Origin: Chromatiaceae bacterium | Lineage (GTDB): Bacteria > Pseudomonadota > Gammaproteobacteria > Chromatiales > Chromatiaceae | DNA: 64,000 nt | Assembly: GCA_024235415.1 (NCBI GenBank) | Contig: JACKML010000002.1 | Span: 404,248 to 468,247, forward strand | Direction of reading: 5' to 3' | The notes under the pieces: generated by a model | Seen by the model: only the letters and a program-made list of their open reading frames with translations | Told to the model about the DNA's origin: nothing | Database searches by the model: none | Translations under genes and position numbers: made by a program | Part shown: one piece after another, positions 53,146-60,986 of the stretch | Layout of the letters: each line of letters opens with the position of its first letter | Position numbering within the stretch: the stretch's first letter is position 1

Positions 53146-53856
53146 CTACAGGCGCCGCCATACCGCCTTGCCTCCTGCCGCCTCGTCGATCGCCTGAAGG
53201 CGCTCTTCGTGCGCGACCAACTCATCGGCGTCGGCATGCACGACCACCAACTGCAGCCCTTCGCGGTCGAGGGTCTGAATACCCGGATTGCCGTCGTCCG
53301 CACCACCAGCGCCCGTGTCCACATCCAACGACAGCGCCCCCTGGCCGCCGGTCATCGCCAGGTAGACGTCCGCAAGTATCTCGGCGTCCAGCAAAGCGCC
53401 GTGCTTGTCCCGCCTGCTGTTGTCCACATCGTAACGGCCGCACAGCGCATCGAGTGAATTGCGCTGTCCCGGATGCTTCTTGCGTGCCATGACCAGGGTA
53501 TCGAGCACAGCACAGTGATCGAGGGTAGTACCGTAGCCATCCAGCCGGGCCAGCTCGGCATCGAGGAATCCGACGTCGAACGGTGCGTTATGTATCACCA
53601 ACTCGGCACCGCTCAGATAAGCCAGCAGATCGGCGGCGATGTCTGCAAAGCGAGCCTTGTCGGCCAGGAACTCGTTGGTGATGCCATGCACTTCGATTGC
53701 GGCAGCATCGATCTGCCGATCGGGTTGAAGGTAGACATGAAAATTGTTGCCGGTGAGCCGCCGCTCGACCAGCTCGACGCAGCCGATCTCGATAATGCGG
53801 TGCCCCTGCGCCGGCTCCAGGCCGGTGGTCTCTGTATCCAGTACGATCTGTCGCAT
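53146..53856 (-). CDS. dnaQ: DNA polymerase III epsilon subunit (proofreading exonuclease)
   Basis: The 3'-5' exonuclease subunit, 236 residues starting at ATG 53856. Exo I is VLDTETTGLEP (Asp7, Glu9), Exo II lies in VIHNAPFDVGFLD, and Exo III is the HGALLDAEILADVYL segment. The C-terminal tail for binding the alpha subunit is present. Its start overlaps the rnhA stop by one base (TGATG). The longer open frame to 54084 lies inside rnhA and was rejected. In E. coli dnaQ and rnhA are divergent; here they are in tandem on one strand. Confidence 0.95.
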   Translation of the reverse strand: MRQIVLDTETTGLEPAQGHRIIEIGCVELVERRLTGNNFHVYLQPDRQIDAAAIEVHGITNEFLADKARFADIAADLLAYLSGAELVIHNAPFDVGFLDAELARLDGYGTTLDHCAVLDTLVMARKKHPGQRNSLDALCGRYDVDNSRRDKHGALLDAEILADVYLAMTGGQGALSLDVDTGAGGADDGNPGIQTLDREGLQLVVVHADADELVAHEERLQAIDEAAGGKAVWRRL

Positions 53857-54323
53857 CAGTTTCCTTTCGACGTGCCGCCGCGATTGCCATCGAGCCGGGC
53901 GATTCCCTGGTTGGCCAGGGCATCGGCACGCTCGTTTTCCGGATGCCCGGCATGGCCCTTGACCCAATGCCAGCTGACCTCGTGCCGCGCAACCGCCTCG
54001 TCCAGCATGCGCCACAGGTCGTCGTTCTTGACCGGCTTTCGCGCAGCGGTACGCCAACCGTTGCGCTTCCAGTTGTGGATCCACTGGGTGATACCGTTTT
54101 TCACATACTGCGAATCTGTAGTGACATCCACGACGCAGGAACGCTTGAGTGCCCGCAGGCCCTCGATCACTGCCATCAGCTCCATGCGGTTGTTGGTTGT
54201 CGCCTCGGCGCCACCGAACAACTCCTTTTCGGTGCCGTTGAATCGCAGCACAGCACCCCAGCCACCGGGGCCGGGGTTACCCTTGCAGGCACCGTCGGTA
54301 TAGAGCTCGACCCGTTCAGACAT
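53856..54323 (-). CDS. rnhA: Ribonuclease HI
   Basis: Degrades RNA in RNA-DNA hybrids, 155 residues, normal length. The acidic catalytic residues lie in LYTDGACKGNPGPGGWG (Asp10), AVIEGLRAL with the nearby MELMA (Glu48), TDSQYVKNGI (Asp70) and NERADALAN (Asp134). The basic handle WKRNGWRTAARKPVKNDDLW is intact. It overlaps the YafS-like gene by 8 bases and dnaQ by one base, so the three are probably one transcript. Confidence 0.96.
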   Translation of the reverse strand: MSERVELYTDGACKGNPGPGGWGAVLRFNGTEKELFGGAEATTNNRMELMAVIEGLRALKRSCVVDVTTDSQYVKNGITQWIHNWKRNGWRTAARKPVKNDDLWRMLDEAVARHEVSWHWVKGHAGHPENERADALANQGIARLDGNRGGTSKGN

Positions 54324-55110
54324 CGTTGATCTCCCGGACCGTCGGCTCGATTGCGCGCGGCCCGAGCACGCGCAGGCGTGACCAGCGCTGGCGCACCGGC
54401 GTCACCCGCGAGATGCGCTTGACCGCGCGCACCACATAGACACCGGCCAGCATGGGCCACACGCGGCGCCCCAGCCTTTCCACCGCATCGAACTGGCCAC
54501 TGCGCGTCGGTGGCCGAAACTCCATGACATCCATACGTTCGATACCAAACCCCATCAGTGTCAGCCAATCGCTCAGGCGTGGATAGGAGAGAAAATGGCC
54601 GCACCACGGGATGGCCCCTTTCCAACGCCCGAACAGTCGCCACAGTCCCCACAGGCTGAAGGGATTGAAGCCGATGATGATCACCCTGCCTTCGGCGATC
54701 AGCACCCGCTCCACCTCGCGCAGCACCTGGTGCGGGTCGGGCGAAAAATCCAGAGTGTGCACCAGGATGACCGCGTCGACACTGTCGGCCGCCACCGGCA
54801 GATGCTGGGCATCCGCCCGGATGACACTCGGAAATTTCGCATCGGCACGTCGCGTAATCAGGGTTTTGCGTTGCACCGGACAATGACCGAGGTGTCTCTC
54901 GGCCTCACCCAGTTCACCGAGTTGCAGCAACTGGTAGCCGAACAGGTCAGCGACCATGCCGATCAGCGCCTCACGCTCATGGGCGGCGATGCGCTGCCCG
55001 GGCGAGGCTTCGTACCAGCGCGCTAGTGCGTCTCCCAACTCATTGATTTCTTTGTAACAAAACTTGGAATTAGACATCGTGTTGGCGGCGCTGGAACCTC
55101 GTTCGCTCAT
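54316..55110 (-). CDS. YafS-like SAM-dependent methyltransferase
   Basis: Class I methyltransferase fold of 264 residues. Motif elements are weak at the N-terminal glycine loop, but IRADAQHLPVAADSVDAVILVHTLDFSPDPHQVLREVERVL is a clear Methyltransf_11 core, followed by GRVIIIGFNPFSLWG. In E. coli yafS lies between gloB and rnhA; here gloB is absent and mltD is divergent. The substrate is unknown. ATG 55110 leaves only 18 bases (with TATATT) before mltD; a second ATG at 55077 is possible. Confidence 0.88.
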   Translation of the reverse strand: MSERGSSAANTMSNSKFCYKEINELGDALARWYEASPGQRIAAHEREALIGMVADLFGYQLLQLGELGEAERHLGHCPVQRKTLITRRADAKFPSVIRADAQHLPVAADSVDAVILVHTLDFSPDPHQVLREVERVLIAEGRVIIIGFNPFSLWGLWRLFGRWKGAIPWCGHFLSYPRLSDWLTLMGFGIERMDVMEFRPPTRSGQFDAVERLGRRVWPMLAGVYVVRAVKRISRVTPVRQRWSRLRVLGPRAIEPTVREINDV

Positions 55111-55146
55111 CCCGTATATTCACCGCACATGACCGCGGTGAACGAC

Positions 55147-56556
55147 ATGTCCGATTCTGACCAAAGCGCCCCGCATCAGCAACGCCCGTTCATCCTCACG
55201 GCCTTTATGGTATCGGCGGTTGCACTGGGGCTCGCCGGGTGTATGGGCCAGGGCAGCCGGCCCGATCCACAGATGTCACAACCCCTGCCGATGCCGACCG
55301 AACAGCTGGTTCCCCGGACGGTCAGCGCGGCAATCGCATCCGGGCACAAGGATGGTGCCTTGTCACCACCGCTGGCAGCACCACCGGATGATCCCTCGAT
55401 CTGGGTCCACCTGCGGCAGGGTTACCGGCTCGCGGAGGTGTCGAATCCGCGAGTCGCGCATGAGATCGGCCGTCTGCAGCGCTCACCAAACGCGTTTCGC
55501 GCGCTGATGGCGCGCTCGGAACCATACCTGCATTACATCCTCGAAGAAATCGAAAAGGCCGGACTACCTGCTGAACTGGCGCTGCTACCAGCGGTTGAAA
55601 GTGGCTTTCAAGCGCACGTCTATTCACCCAATGGCGCGGCCGGACTGTGGCAATTCATGCCGGCAACCGGAAACATGATGGGGCTCGAGCAGGATTGGTG
55701 GTTCGACAAGAGGCGCTCGGTAAGGGCCTCCACCCAATCGGCAATCGCTTACCTGTCACAACTGAACAAGCAGTTTTCCGGTGATTGGCTACTTACGCTG
55801 GCCGCCTACAACGCCGGTGCCGGGACCGTCGGGCGCGCCATCACGCAGGCGACACGGCGTGGTGACAACGCCGACTTCTGGTCACTCGATCTGCCCGGTG
55901 AAACCGATCGATATGTCCCCCGCCTGCTGGCGCTGGCCACCATCGTCGCAGACCCCGAAGCCTATGGTCTCGATCTTCCCGAAATCGATGATCGGCCTTA
56001 CTTCGCCACTGCACGCACCCGTGGCCAGATCGACCTGAACATCGCGGCCGACCTTGCAGAGATGCCGGTCGAAGACCTGCTGGCGCTCAATGCCGGCCAC
56101 AAGCGCTGGGCAAGTCGGCCCGACGGACCCCATGAGTTGCTGCTGCCGATCGACAAGGTGGCTTCATTCGAACAGGCAGTGGCGGCCCTTCCGGCCACGG
56201 GGCGCCTTCGATGGCAGCACCATACGATTCGCGCCGGTGACAGCCTCAGCCGGATTGCCCGGGAGTACGGTGTCACGGTCGACGCTATCGCGCGTTCCAA
56301 TGGTCTGAAAGACTCACGCATTCGTGCCGGCCGTGACCTCCTGATACCCCTGTCGGATTCCGTGACACTGGCAGACAGTGGTTCGATCGGCCACGCGCGA
56401 CAACGCATGAACTACCGCGTCCGCAAGGGCGACTCGTTGTACACCATCGCCAGGCGCTTCCAGGTCTCGGTTACCGACCTGAAACGCTGGAACCGCGTCG
56501 GTCGTTACATCCAGCCGGGTGAGAAAATCACCGTCTTCATCGATCCGGACGCCTGA
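55147..56556 (+). CDS. mltD: Membrane-bound lytic murein transglycosylase D
   Basis: Lipoprotein of about 469 residues. ATG 55147 is preferred over ATG 55129 because GGTGA lies 6 bases upstream. Lipobox GLAGC puts the lipidated cysteine near residue 32. The SLT catalytic domain contains Glu151 in LLPAVESGF, the SPNGAAGLWQFMP loop and LTLAAYNAGAGTVGRAI. Two C-terminal LysM repeats follow (HTIRAGDSLSRIAREYG and YRVRKGDSLYTIARRF) for peptidoglycan binding. It is divergent from the YafS-like gene, with promoters necessarily squeezed into or overlapping coding sequence. Confidence 0.94.
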   Translation: MSDSDQSAPHQQRPFILTAFMVSAVALGLAGCMGQGSRPDPQMSQPLPMPTEQLVPRTVSAAIASGHKDGALSPPLAAPPDDPSIWVHLRQGYRLAEVSNPRVAHEIGRLQRSPNAFRALMARSEPYLHYILEEIEKAGLPAELALLPAVESGFQAHVYSPNGAAGLWQFMPATGNMMGLEQDWWFDKRRSVRASTQSAIAYLSQLNKQFSGDWLLTLAAYNAGAGTVGRAITQATRRGDNADFWSLDLPGETDRYVPRLLALATIVADPEAYGLDLPEIDDRPYFATARTRGQIDLNIAADLAEMPVEDLLALNAGHKRWASRPDGPHELLLPIDKVASFEQAVAALPATGRLRWQHHTIRAGDSLSRIAREYGVTVDAIARSNGLKDSRIRAGRDLLIPLSDSVTLADSGSIGHARQRMNYRVRKGDSLYTIARRFQVSVTDLKRWNRVGRYIQPGEKITVFIDPDA

Positions 56557-56561
56557 CGCCA

Positions 56562-56573
56562 CTGCAATTGCAG
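56562..56573. repeat. 12-base palindrome between convergent mltD and ABC ATPase
   Basis: CTGCAATTGCAG lies in the 24-base gap between the two stop codons. It can form only a short stem without a T-tract. It may be a weak terminator or chance. Confidence 0.4.
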
Positions 56574-56580
56574 CAGCGGT

Positions 56581-58620
56581 CTAACGGTCCTGGGCGCCCA
56601 CCAGCCAGCAACTCACCCGTCTGCCCGGCGCAACCTCGACCGTTGCCGGATAGCGCTCCCGGCAGATTGCACTCGCGTGCGGACAGCGCGGATGAAAATG
56701 GCAGCCGCTTGGCGGATCGCTCGGTGATGGCATATCCCCTTCCAGCCTGATTACTTCCCTGTGGTGTGCCGGGTCAGCGACCGGCACCGCACTGAGCAGT
56801 GCAGCGGTATAGGGATGCAGGGGTTCACGCAGCACGCTGTCGACGTCGCCGTATTCGACGATGCGGCCGAGATACATCACCGCCACCTCGTGTGCGAGGT
56901 AGGCGACGACCGAGATGTTGTGCGTGATAAACAGGTACGACAGGCCCAGTTCAGCCTGCAGATCCTTGAGCAGATTGAGCACCTGCGCCTGCACCGAGAC
57001 ATCCAGGGCACTGGTCGGTTCATCGCACACGATCAGGCGCGGCTTGAGCGCCAGCGCGCGGGCAATTGCGATGCGCTGACGCTGCCCCCCTGAAAACTCG
57101 TGTGGATAACGGTCCGCAGCATTCGGCCGCATGCCGACCTGGTCCAGCAGCTTCTCCACCAGCACCCTGCGTTGTGCGCGATTACCGCCAAGACCCTGTG
57201 CCACCAGGCCCTCGGCGATGATGTCCTCGACCAGCATGCGCGGATTCATCGACGACGCGGGATCCTGGAAGATGATCTGAAACTCCCTCCGCAGGCGACG
57301 CAGTTCGCGGCCCTTGACGCTGGCCAGATCGACGCCGTCGAACAGCACCCGGCCGGCGGTCGGCCCAGGCAGCTGCAGTATCGCCTTGCCGACCGTCGTC
57401 TTGCCGCAACCGGACTCGCCCACCAGTGCAACGGTGCGCCCGGTCGGGATCGCAAGATCAAGCCCGTCCACCGCCTTTACATAACCAACAACCCGCCGCA
57501 GGATCCCCGCCTGGATGGGGAAATGCACCTTCAGTTGTTCCACCTGTAGCAGCTGATCGGCCGTTTGCGATGCAGCCGTCTCACCCACAACCGCCGCAGC
57601 TGCCGAATCCGGCATCTGCTCCATGGTCAGGTGACAGCGATAGCCATCCTGCGGTGCACCGCGCCAAGGTGGCAGGCTGCTGCGACAGGCATCGTGCACC
57701 AGCTCGCAACGATCAGCGAAACGGCAGCTGTTGAAGGGCTGATCCAGTGCAGGCACGATGCCGGGGATCACATCGAGCCCGTGGCCACGCTTGGCAGCAT
57801 CGGGAACTGATCTGAACAGCTTGCGACTGTAGGGGTGCGCAGGCCGCTCGAAAAAGCTCTTGACGTCGCTGATCTCCAGCAGCTGTCCCGCATACATGAC
57901 CCCGACCCGATCCGCCATCTCAGCCACCACACCCAGGTCATGGGTGATCAGCAGGATCGCCATATCGGTTTCCTGCTGCAGTTTTCTGAGGAGATCGAGC
58001 ACCTGTGCCTGGATCGTGACGTCCAGCGCCGTGGTCGGCTCGTCGGCAATCAACAATGCCGGACGTCCAGCCAACGCCATCGCAATCATCACGCGTTGCT
58101 TCATGCCACCGGACAGCTGGTGCGGATACGCCTTCAACCGCTCCTGCGGATCGGGTATTCCAACCGCACGGAACAACTCGGCCACCCTCGACCTGACCTT
58201 GCCACGACTGTCGGGGTCATGCAGACGGACCGCCTCGGCGACCTGTTCACCGACAGTCATCACCGGATTCAGCGAGGTCATCGGCTCCTGAAAGATCATT
58301 CCGATTCGACCACCCCGCTCGGCCCGCATTTCCGCTTCGGACAGTGCACGCAGCGACTGCCCGTCAAGCAGTACATCACCGGCAACGATGCGCCCCGAGT
58401 GCGGCAACAGGCGCATGATCGACAGTGCGATCATCGATTTCCCGCAACCGGACTCACCAAGCAATACGAATGTCTCGCCGCGGCGAATACTCAGGCTGAC
58501 CCCGTCGACAGCACGTACCGGCGTGGTGTCGCTCCCCAGATGGGTGGACAGATCCTCGATCGCCAGCAATGGTGGCCTCGACATCGGCTGCTCGTGTGTG
58601 GCTTTCATCGTGCGGCTCAT
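56581..58620 (-). CDS. Peptide ABC transporter, fused double ATPase (YejF type)
   Basis: A 679-residue protein made of two complete nucleotide-binding domains. First: Walker A GESGCGKS, signature LSGGMKQR and Walker B LLIADEPTTALD. Second: Walker A GESGCGKTT, signature FSGGQRQR and Walker B LIVCDEPTSALD. Each half ends in the cysteine-rich oligopeptide-transporter C-terminal region (CRFADRCELVHDACR; CHFHPRCPHASAICRERYP). It corresponds to a DppD-DppF fusion as in YejF. The ATG at 58620 overlaps the permease stop as ATGA; the longer open frame to 58731 was rejected. Energises import of peptides or related compounds. Confidence 0.93.
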   Translation of the reverse strand: MSRTMKATHEQPMSRPPLLAIEDLSTHLGSDTTPVRAVDGVSLSIRRGETFVLLGESGCGKSMIALSIMRLLPHSGRIVAGDVLLDGQSLRALSEAEMRAERGGRIGMIFQEPMTSLNPVMTVGEQVAEAVRLHDPDSRGKVRSRVAELFRAVGIPDPQERLKAYPHQLSGGMKQRVMIAMALAGRPALLIADEPTTALDVTIQAQVLDLLRKLQQETDMAILLITHDLGVVAEMADRVGVMYAGQLLEISDVKSFFERPAHPYSRKLFRSVPDAAKRGHGLDVIPGIVPALDQPFNSCRFADRCELVHDACRSSLPPWRGAPQDGYRCHLTMEQMPDSAAAAVVGETAASQTADQLLQVEQLKVHFPIQAGILRRVVGYVKAVDGLDLAIPTGRTVALVGESGCGKTTVGKAILQLPGPTAGRVLFDGVDLASVKGRELRRLRREFQIIFQDPASSMNPRMLVEDIIAEGLVAQGLGGNRAQRRVLVEKLLDQVGMRPNAADRYPHEFSGGQRQRIAIARALALKPRLIVCDEPTSALDVSVQAQVLNLLKDLQAELGLSYLFITHNISVVAYLAHEVAVMYLGRIVEYGDVDSVLREPLHPYTAALLSAVPVADPAHHREVIRLEGDMPSPSDPPSGCHFHPRCPHASAICRERYPATVEVAPGRRVSCWLVGAQDR

Positions 58621-60005
58621 CGCTGCTGTCTCAGGCGCGGATCGAAGGCGTCGCGCACCACGTCGGAAAAGAGATTGGCCGCCAGCACCAGGGTGAACAT
58701 GAACCCGAAGGCCGCGAGCAGCGACCACCACACGACCGGCTCCCTGGCCAGTTCAAGGCGTGCCCCGTTGATCATATTGCCCCAGCTGTTGGTCGCCGGA
58801 TCGACGCCGATACTTATGTACGAAAGTACCGCCTCCGCCAGCACCAGGCCGCTGAAATCGAGCACGATCGTGATCAGCACGATGTGCATCACATTGGGAA
58901 CGACATGGCGCAACAGAATGCGGAAATGACCGACCCCGAATGCACGTGCCGCCTGTACATACTCAAGCTCACGCAGTTTCAGCGCCTCGCCCCGCAACAG
59001 GCGGCACAGCGAGGTCCAGCTGGTTACACCAAGGATCAGGCACAAAAACAGCAGACGCAGGTCGGCGCGCTCGGTCAGGCTGTTGAATTCATCGGCATGA
59101 TTGCTCATATAGATCTGCATCATCAGCACAGCCGCCGCGATCAACAGTACCCCTGGTATCGAGTTCAGCGTCGTGTACAGATACTGAATGAAGTCGTCCA
59201 CCCAACCGCGGAAGTACCCGGCCATGATCCCGAGCATGATCGCCGCCGGCAGCATGACCAGCGTGGTCACGGTACCGATGACCAGGCCGGTGCGGATGCT
59301 CTTGAGCGACTGGAAAAACACGTCCTCGCCTACCTTGTCCGTTCCCAACACGTGATAGTAGCCGGCCAGCTCCCACAGCGCGGCAAACATCATGATCAGC
59401 CCCAACGCGCTCCAGGCGCCGATGTGCCAGGGGTTGTCCATCCGGCCCATCAGCAGGCGATGCAGGCGACGTCGATCGAAGCGACACAACAGGATCAGCA
59501 GCGCGGCCCAGGCAAGCGCTCCGTTGAATGCACCGGACAGCGAGCGCCACGCGATATCAGCAGCCCTGCCGCTGCCGTCGGCATCCAGGTGCGCACCGCC
59601 GTAGAGCAGGCGCGGATAGTCCCGCACCAGGCTGCCGTCCGCCTGTTCCACGTTTTCCTTGCTGAACAGGTGGGACGAAAAAGGCGACGAGTAGGTCTTT
59701 TCACGTTGCGTGCGAAGCGGTCCCGCAATCACATCAAACAGGCTTAACACCTCGGTTGAATAGACCGGCTTGCCGTTGGCATCGTCGCTGGTCTTCGGAT
59801 TGAAATGCAGCGTATCGAGCAGTCCGATCAGAAGGTAAAACGCAAGCACGACCATCGTCGCCTGGCCGGTGCGACTACCGGCCACCCGCCGCCACGGCTG
59901 TAGCAGGTGCTCGTAACGGCGCGTATACCAGACCATCGCCATCGCCAGGCCCAGCAACAGGTAGATCAGGGCGTCCGTCCACAGTATGACCGGCTGAAAC
60001 GGCAT
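58617..60005 (-). CDS. Peptide ABC transporter permease (DppC/YejE type), long form
   Basis: Inner membrane permease of 462 residues, longer than the 300-340 usual for DppC/YejE. The last 200 residues contain the binding-protein-dependent permease fold, with the EAA loop ALKLRELEYVQAARAFGVGHFRILLRH and the final GNMINGARLELAREPVVWWSL. The first 70 residues contribute two additional hydrophobic segments before a periplasmic part. It overlaps the ATPase gene and lies 3 bases after the second permease gene. Confidence 0.9.
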   Translation of the reverse strand: MPFQPVILWTDALIYLLLGLAMAMVWYTRRYEHLLQPWRRVAGSRTGQATMVVLAFYLLIGLLDTLHFNPKTSDDANGKPVYSTEVLSLFDVIAGPLRTQREKTYSSPFSSHLFSKENVEQADGSLVRDYPRLLYGGAHLDADGSGRAADIAWRSLSGAFNGALAWAALLILLCRFDRRRLHRLLMGRMDNPWHIGAWSALGLIMMFAALWELAGYYHVLGTDKVGEDVFFQSLKSIRTGLVIGTVTTLVMLPAAIMLGIMAGYFRGWVDDFIQYLYTTLNSIPGVLLIAAAVLMMQIYMSNHADEFNSLTERADLRLLFLCLILGVTSWTSLCRLLRGEALKLRELEYVQAARAFGVGHFRILLRHVVPNVMHIVLITIVLDFSGLVLAEAVLSYISIGVDPATNSWGNMINGARLELAREPVVWWSLLAAFGFMFTLVLAANLFSDVVRDAFDPRLRQQR

Positions 60006-60008
60006 GAC

Positions 60009-60986
60009 TCAGTCCAGCCTCACGCGCGGATCGGCGATTGTGTAGGAGATATCGGTCAACAACAGGCCGAGGATATACAGCACCGCACCCAGGAACACCA
60101 TGGCACGCACAATGGCGAAATCCTGGCTGTTGATCGCATCGATCGTGTAGCTTCCCAGACCCGGTATACCAAAGAACGACTCGGTGAGCAGACTGCCAAT
60201 GAACAGCAATGGCAACACAACGACCACCCCGGTCAGGATCGGGATCAGCGCATTGCGCAGCACATGGCGAAACAACACCAGGTGTTCGGAAACACCCTTG
60301 GCGCGTGCCGACCGGACATAGTCGCGATGAACCTCTTCGAGAAACAGCGTGCGGTACCAGCGGGTTCCTGAGCCGATGCCACCGACCACCCCGACGATCA
60401 TCGGCAGGACGATGAACTTCCAGGCGTTTACACCGGTGTCGTAACCGGATATCGGCACCAGGTTCAGCACCTTTCCGACCAGGAACTGGCCACCGATGAT
60501 GTAGAACAGCCCTGAGATCGACATCATTGCCACGCACAGCACCACACCCCAGAAATCCAGGTAGGTCGCACGAAAAAAGGCCAGCAGCAATGCAAAAGTG
60601 ATATTCACGGCGAGACCGATCAGCAGCGTCGGCACCGCGATCGCGAGGCTGGGCCACATGCGCTGCGATATGTCATGGCCGATATCACGCCCGCTGTCGG
60701 ACTGACCGAAGTCGAACAGAAACAAGCGGATCGATTTCTCGAACAGAATCGTGTCGGTGAACACTGCGGCACCCTGCTGCGCCGTGTTGACCAACAGTGG
60801 CCTGTCGTAACCATGATCCTGTTTCCAGGACTGGATGGCTGCGTCGGTCACACGCTTGCTGCCAAGGTGCATTCTCGCCATGTCGTCAGGTGAATTGACC
60901 ACAAAGAACAGCACGAAGGTGAGCGCATTCACGCCAATCAGGATTGGCAGGGCGTACAACAGGCGACGAATGATGTAGGCAGTCAC
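60009..60986 (-). CDS. Peptide ABC transporter permease (DppB/YejB type)
   Basis: Inner membrane permease of 325 residues beginning with the family N-terminus MTAYIIRRLLYALPILIGVNALTFVLFF. The EAA motif region reads EEVHRDYVRSARAKGVSEHLVLFRHVLRNALIPIL, and the end VFLGAVLYILGLLLTDISYTIADPRVRLD is typical. The start is GTG at 60986, overlapping the binding-protein stop as GTGA. The four-gene order (binding protein, B, C, fused ATPase) is that of yejABEF. Confidence 0.92.
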   Translation of the reverse strand: MTAYIIRRLLYALPILIGVNALTFVLFFVVNSPDDMARMHLGSKRVTDAAIQSWKQDHGYDRPLLVNTAQQGAAVFTDTILFEKSIRLFLFDFGQSDSGRDIGHDISQRMWPSLAIAVPTLLIGLAVNITFALLLAFFRATYLDFWGVVLCVAMMSISGLFYIIGGQFLVGKVLNLVPISGYDTGVNAWKFIVLPMIVGVVGGIGSGTRWYRTLFLEEVHRDYVRSARAKGVSEHLVLFRHVLRNALIPILTGVVVVLPLLFIGSLLTESFFGIPGLGSYTIDAINSQDFAIVRAMVFLGAVLYILGLLLTDISYTIADPRVRLD

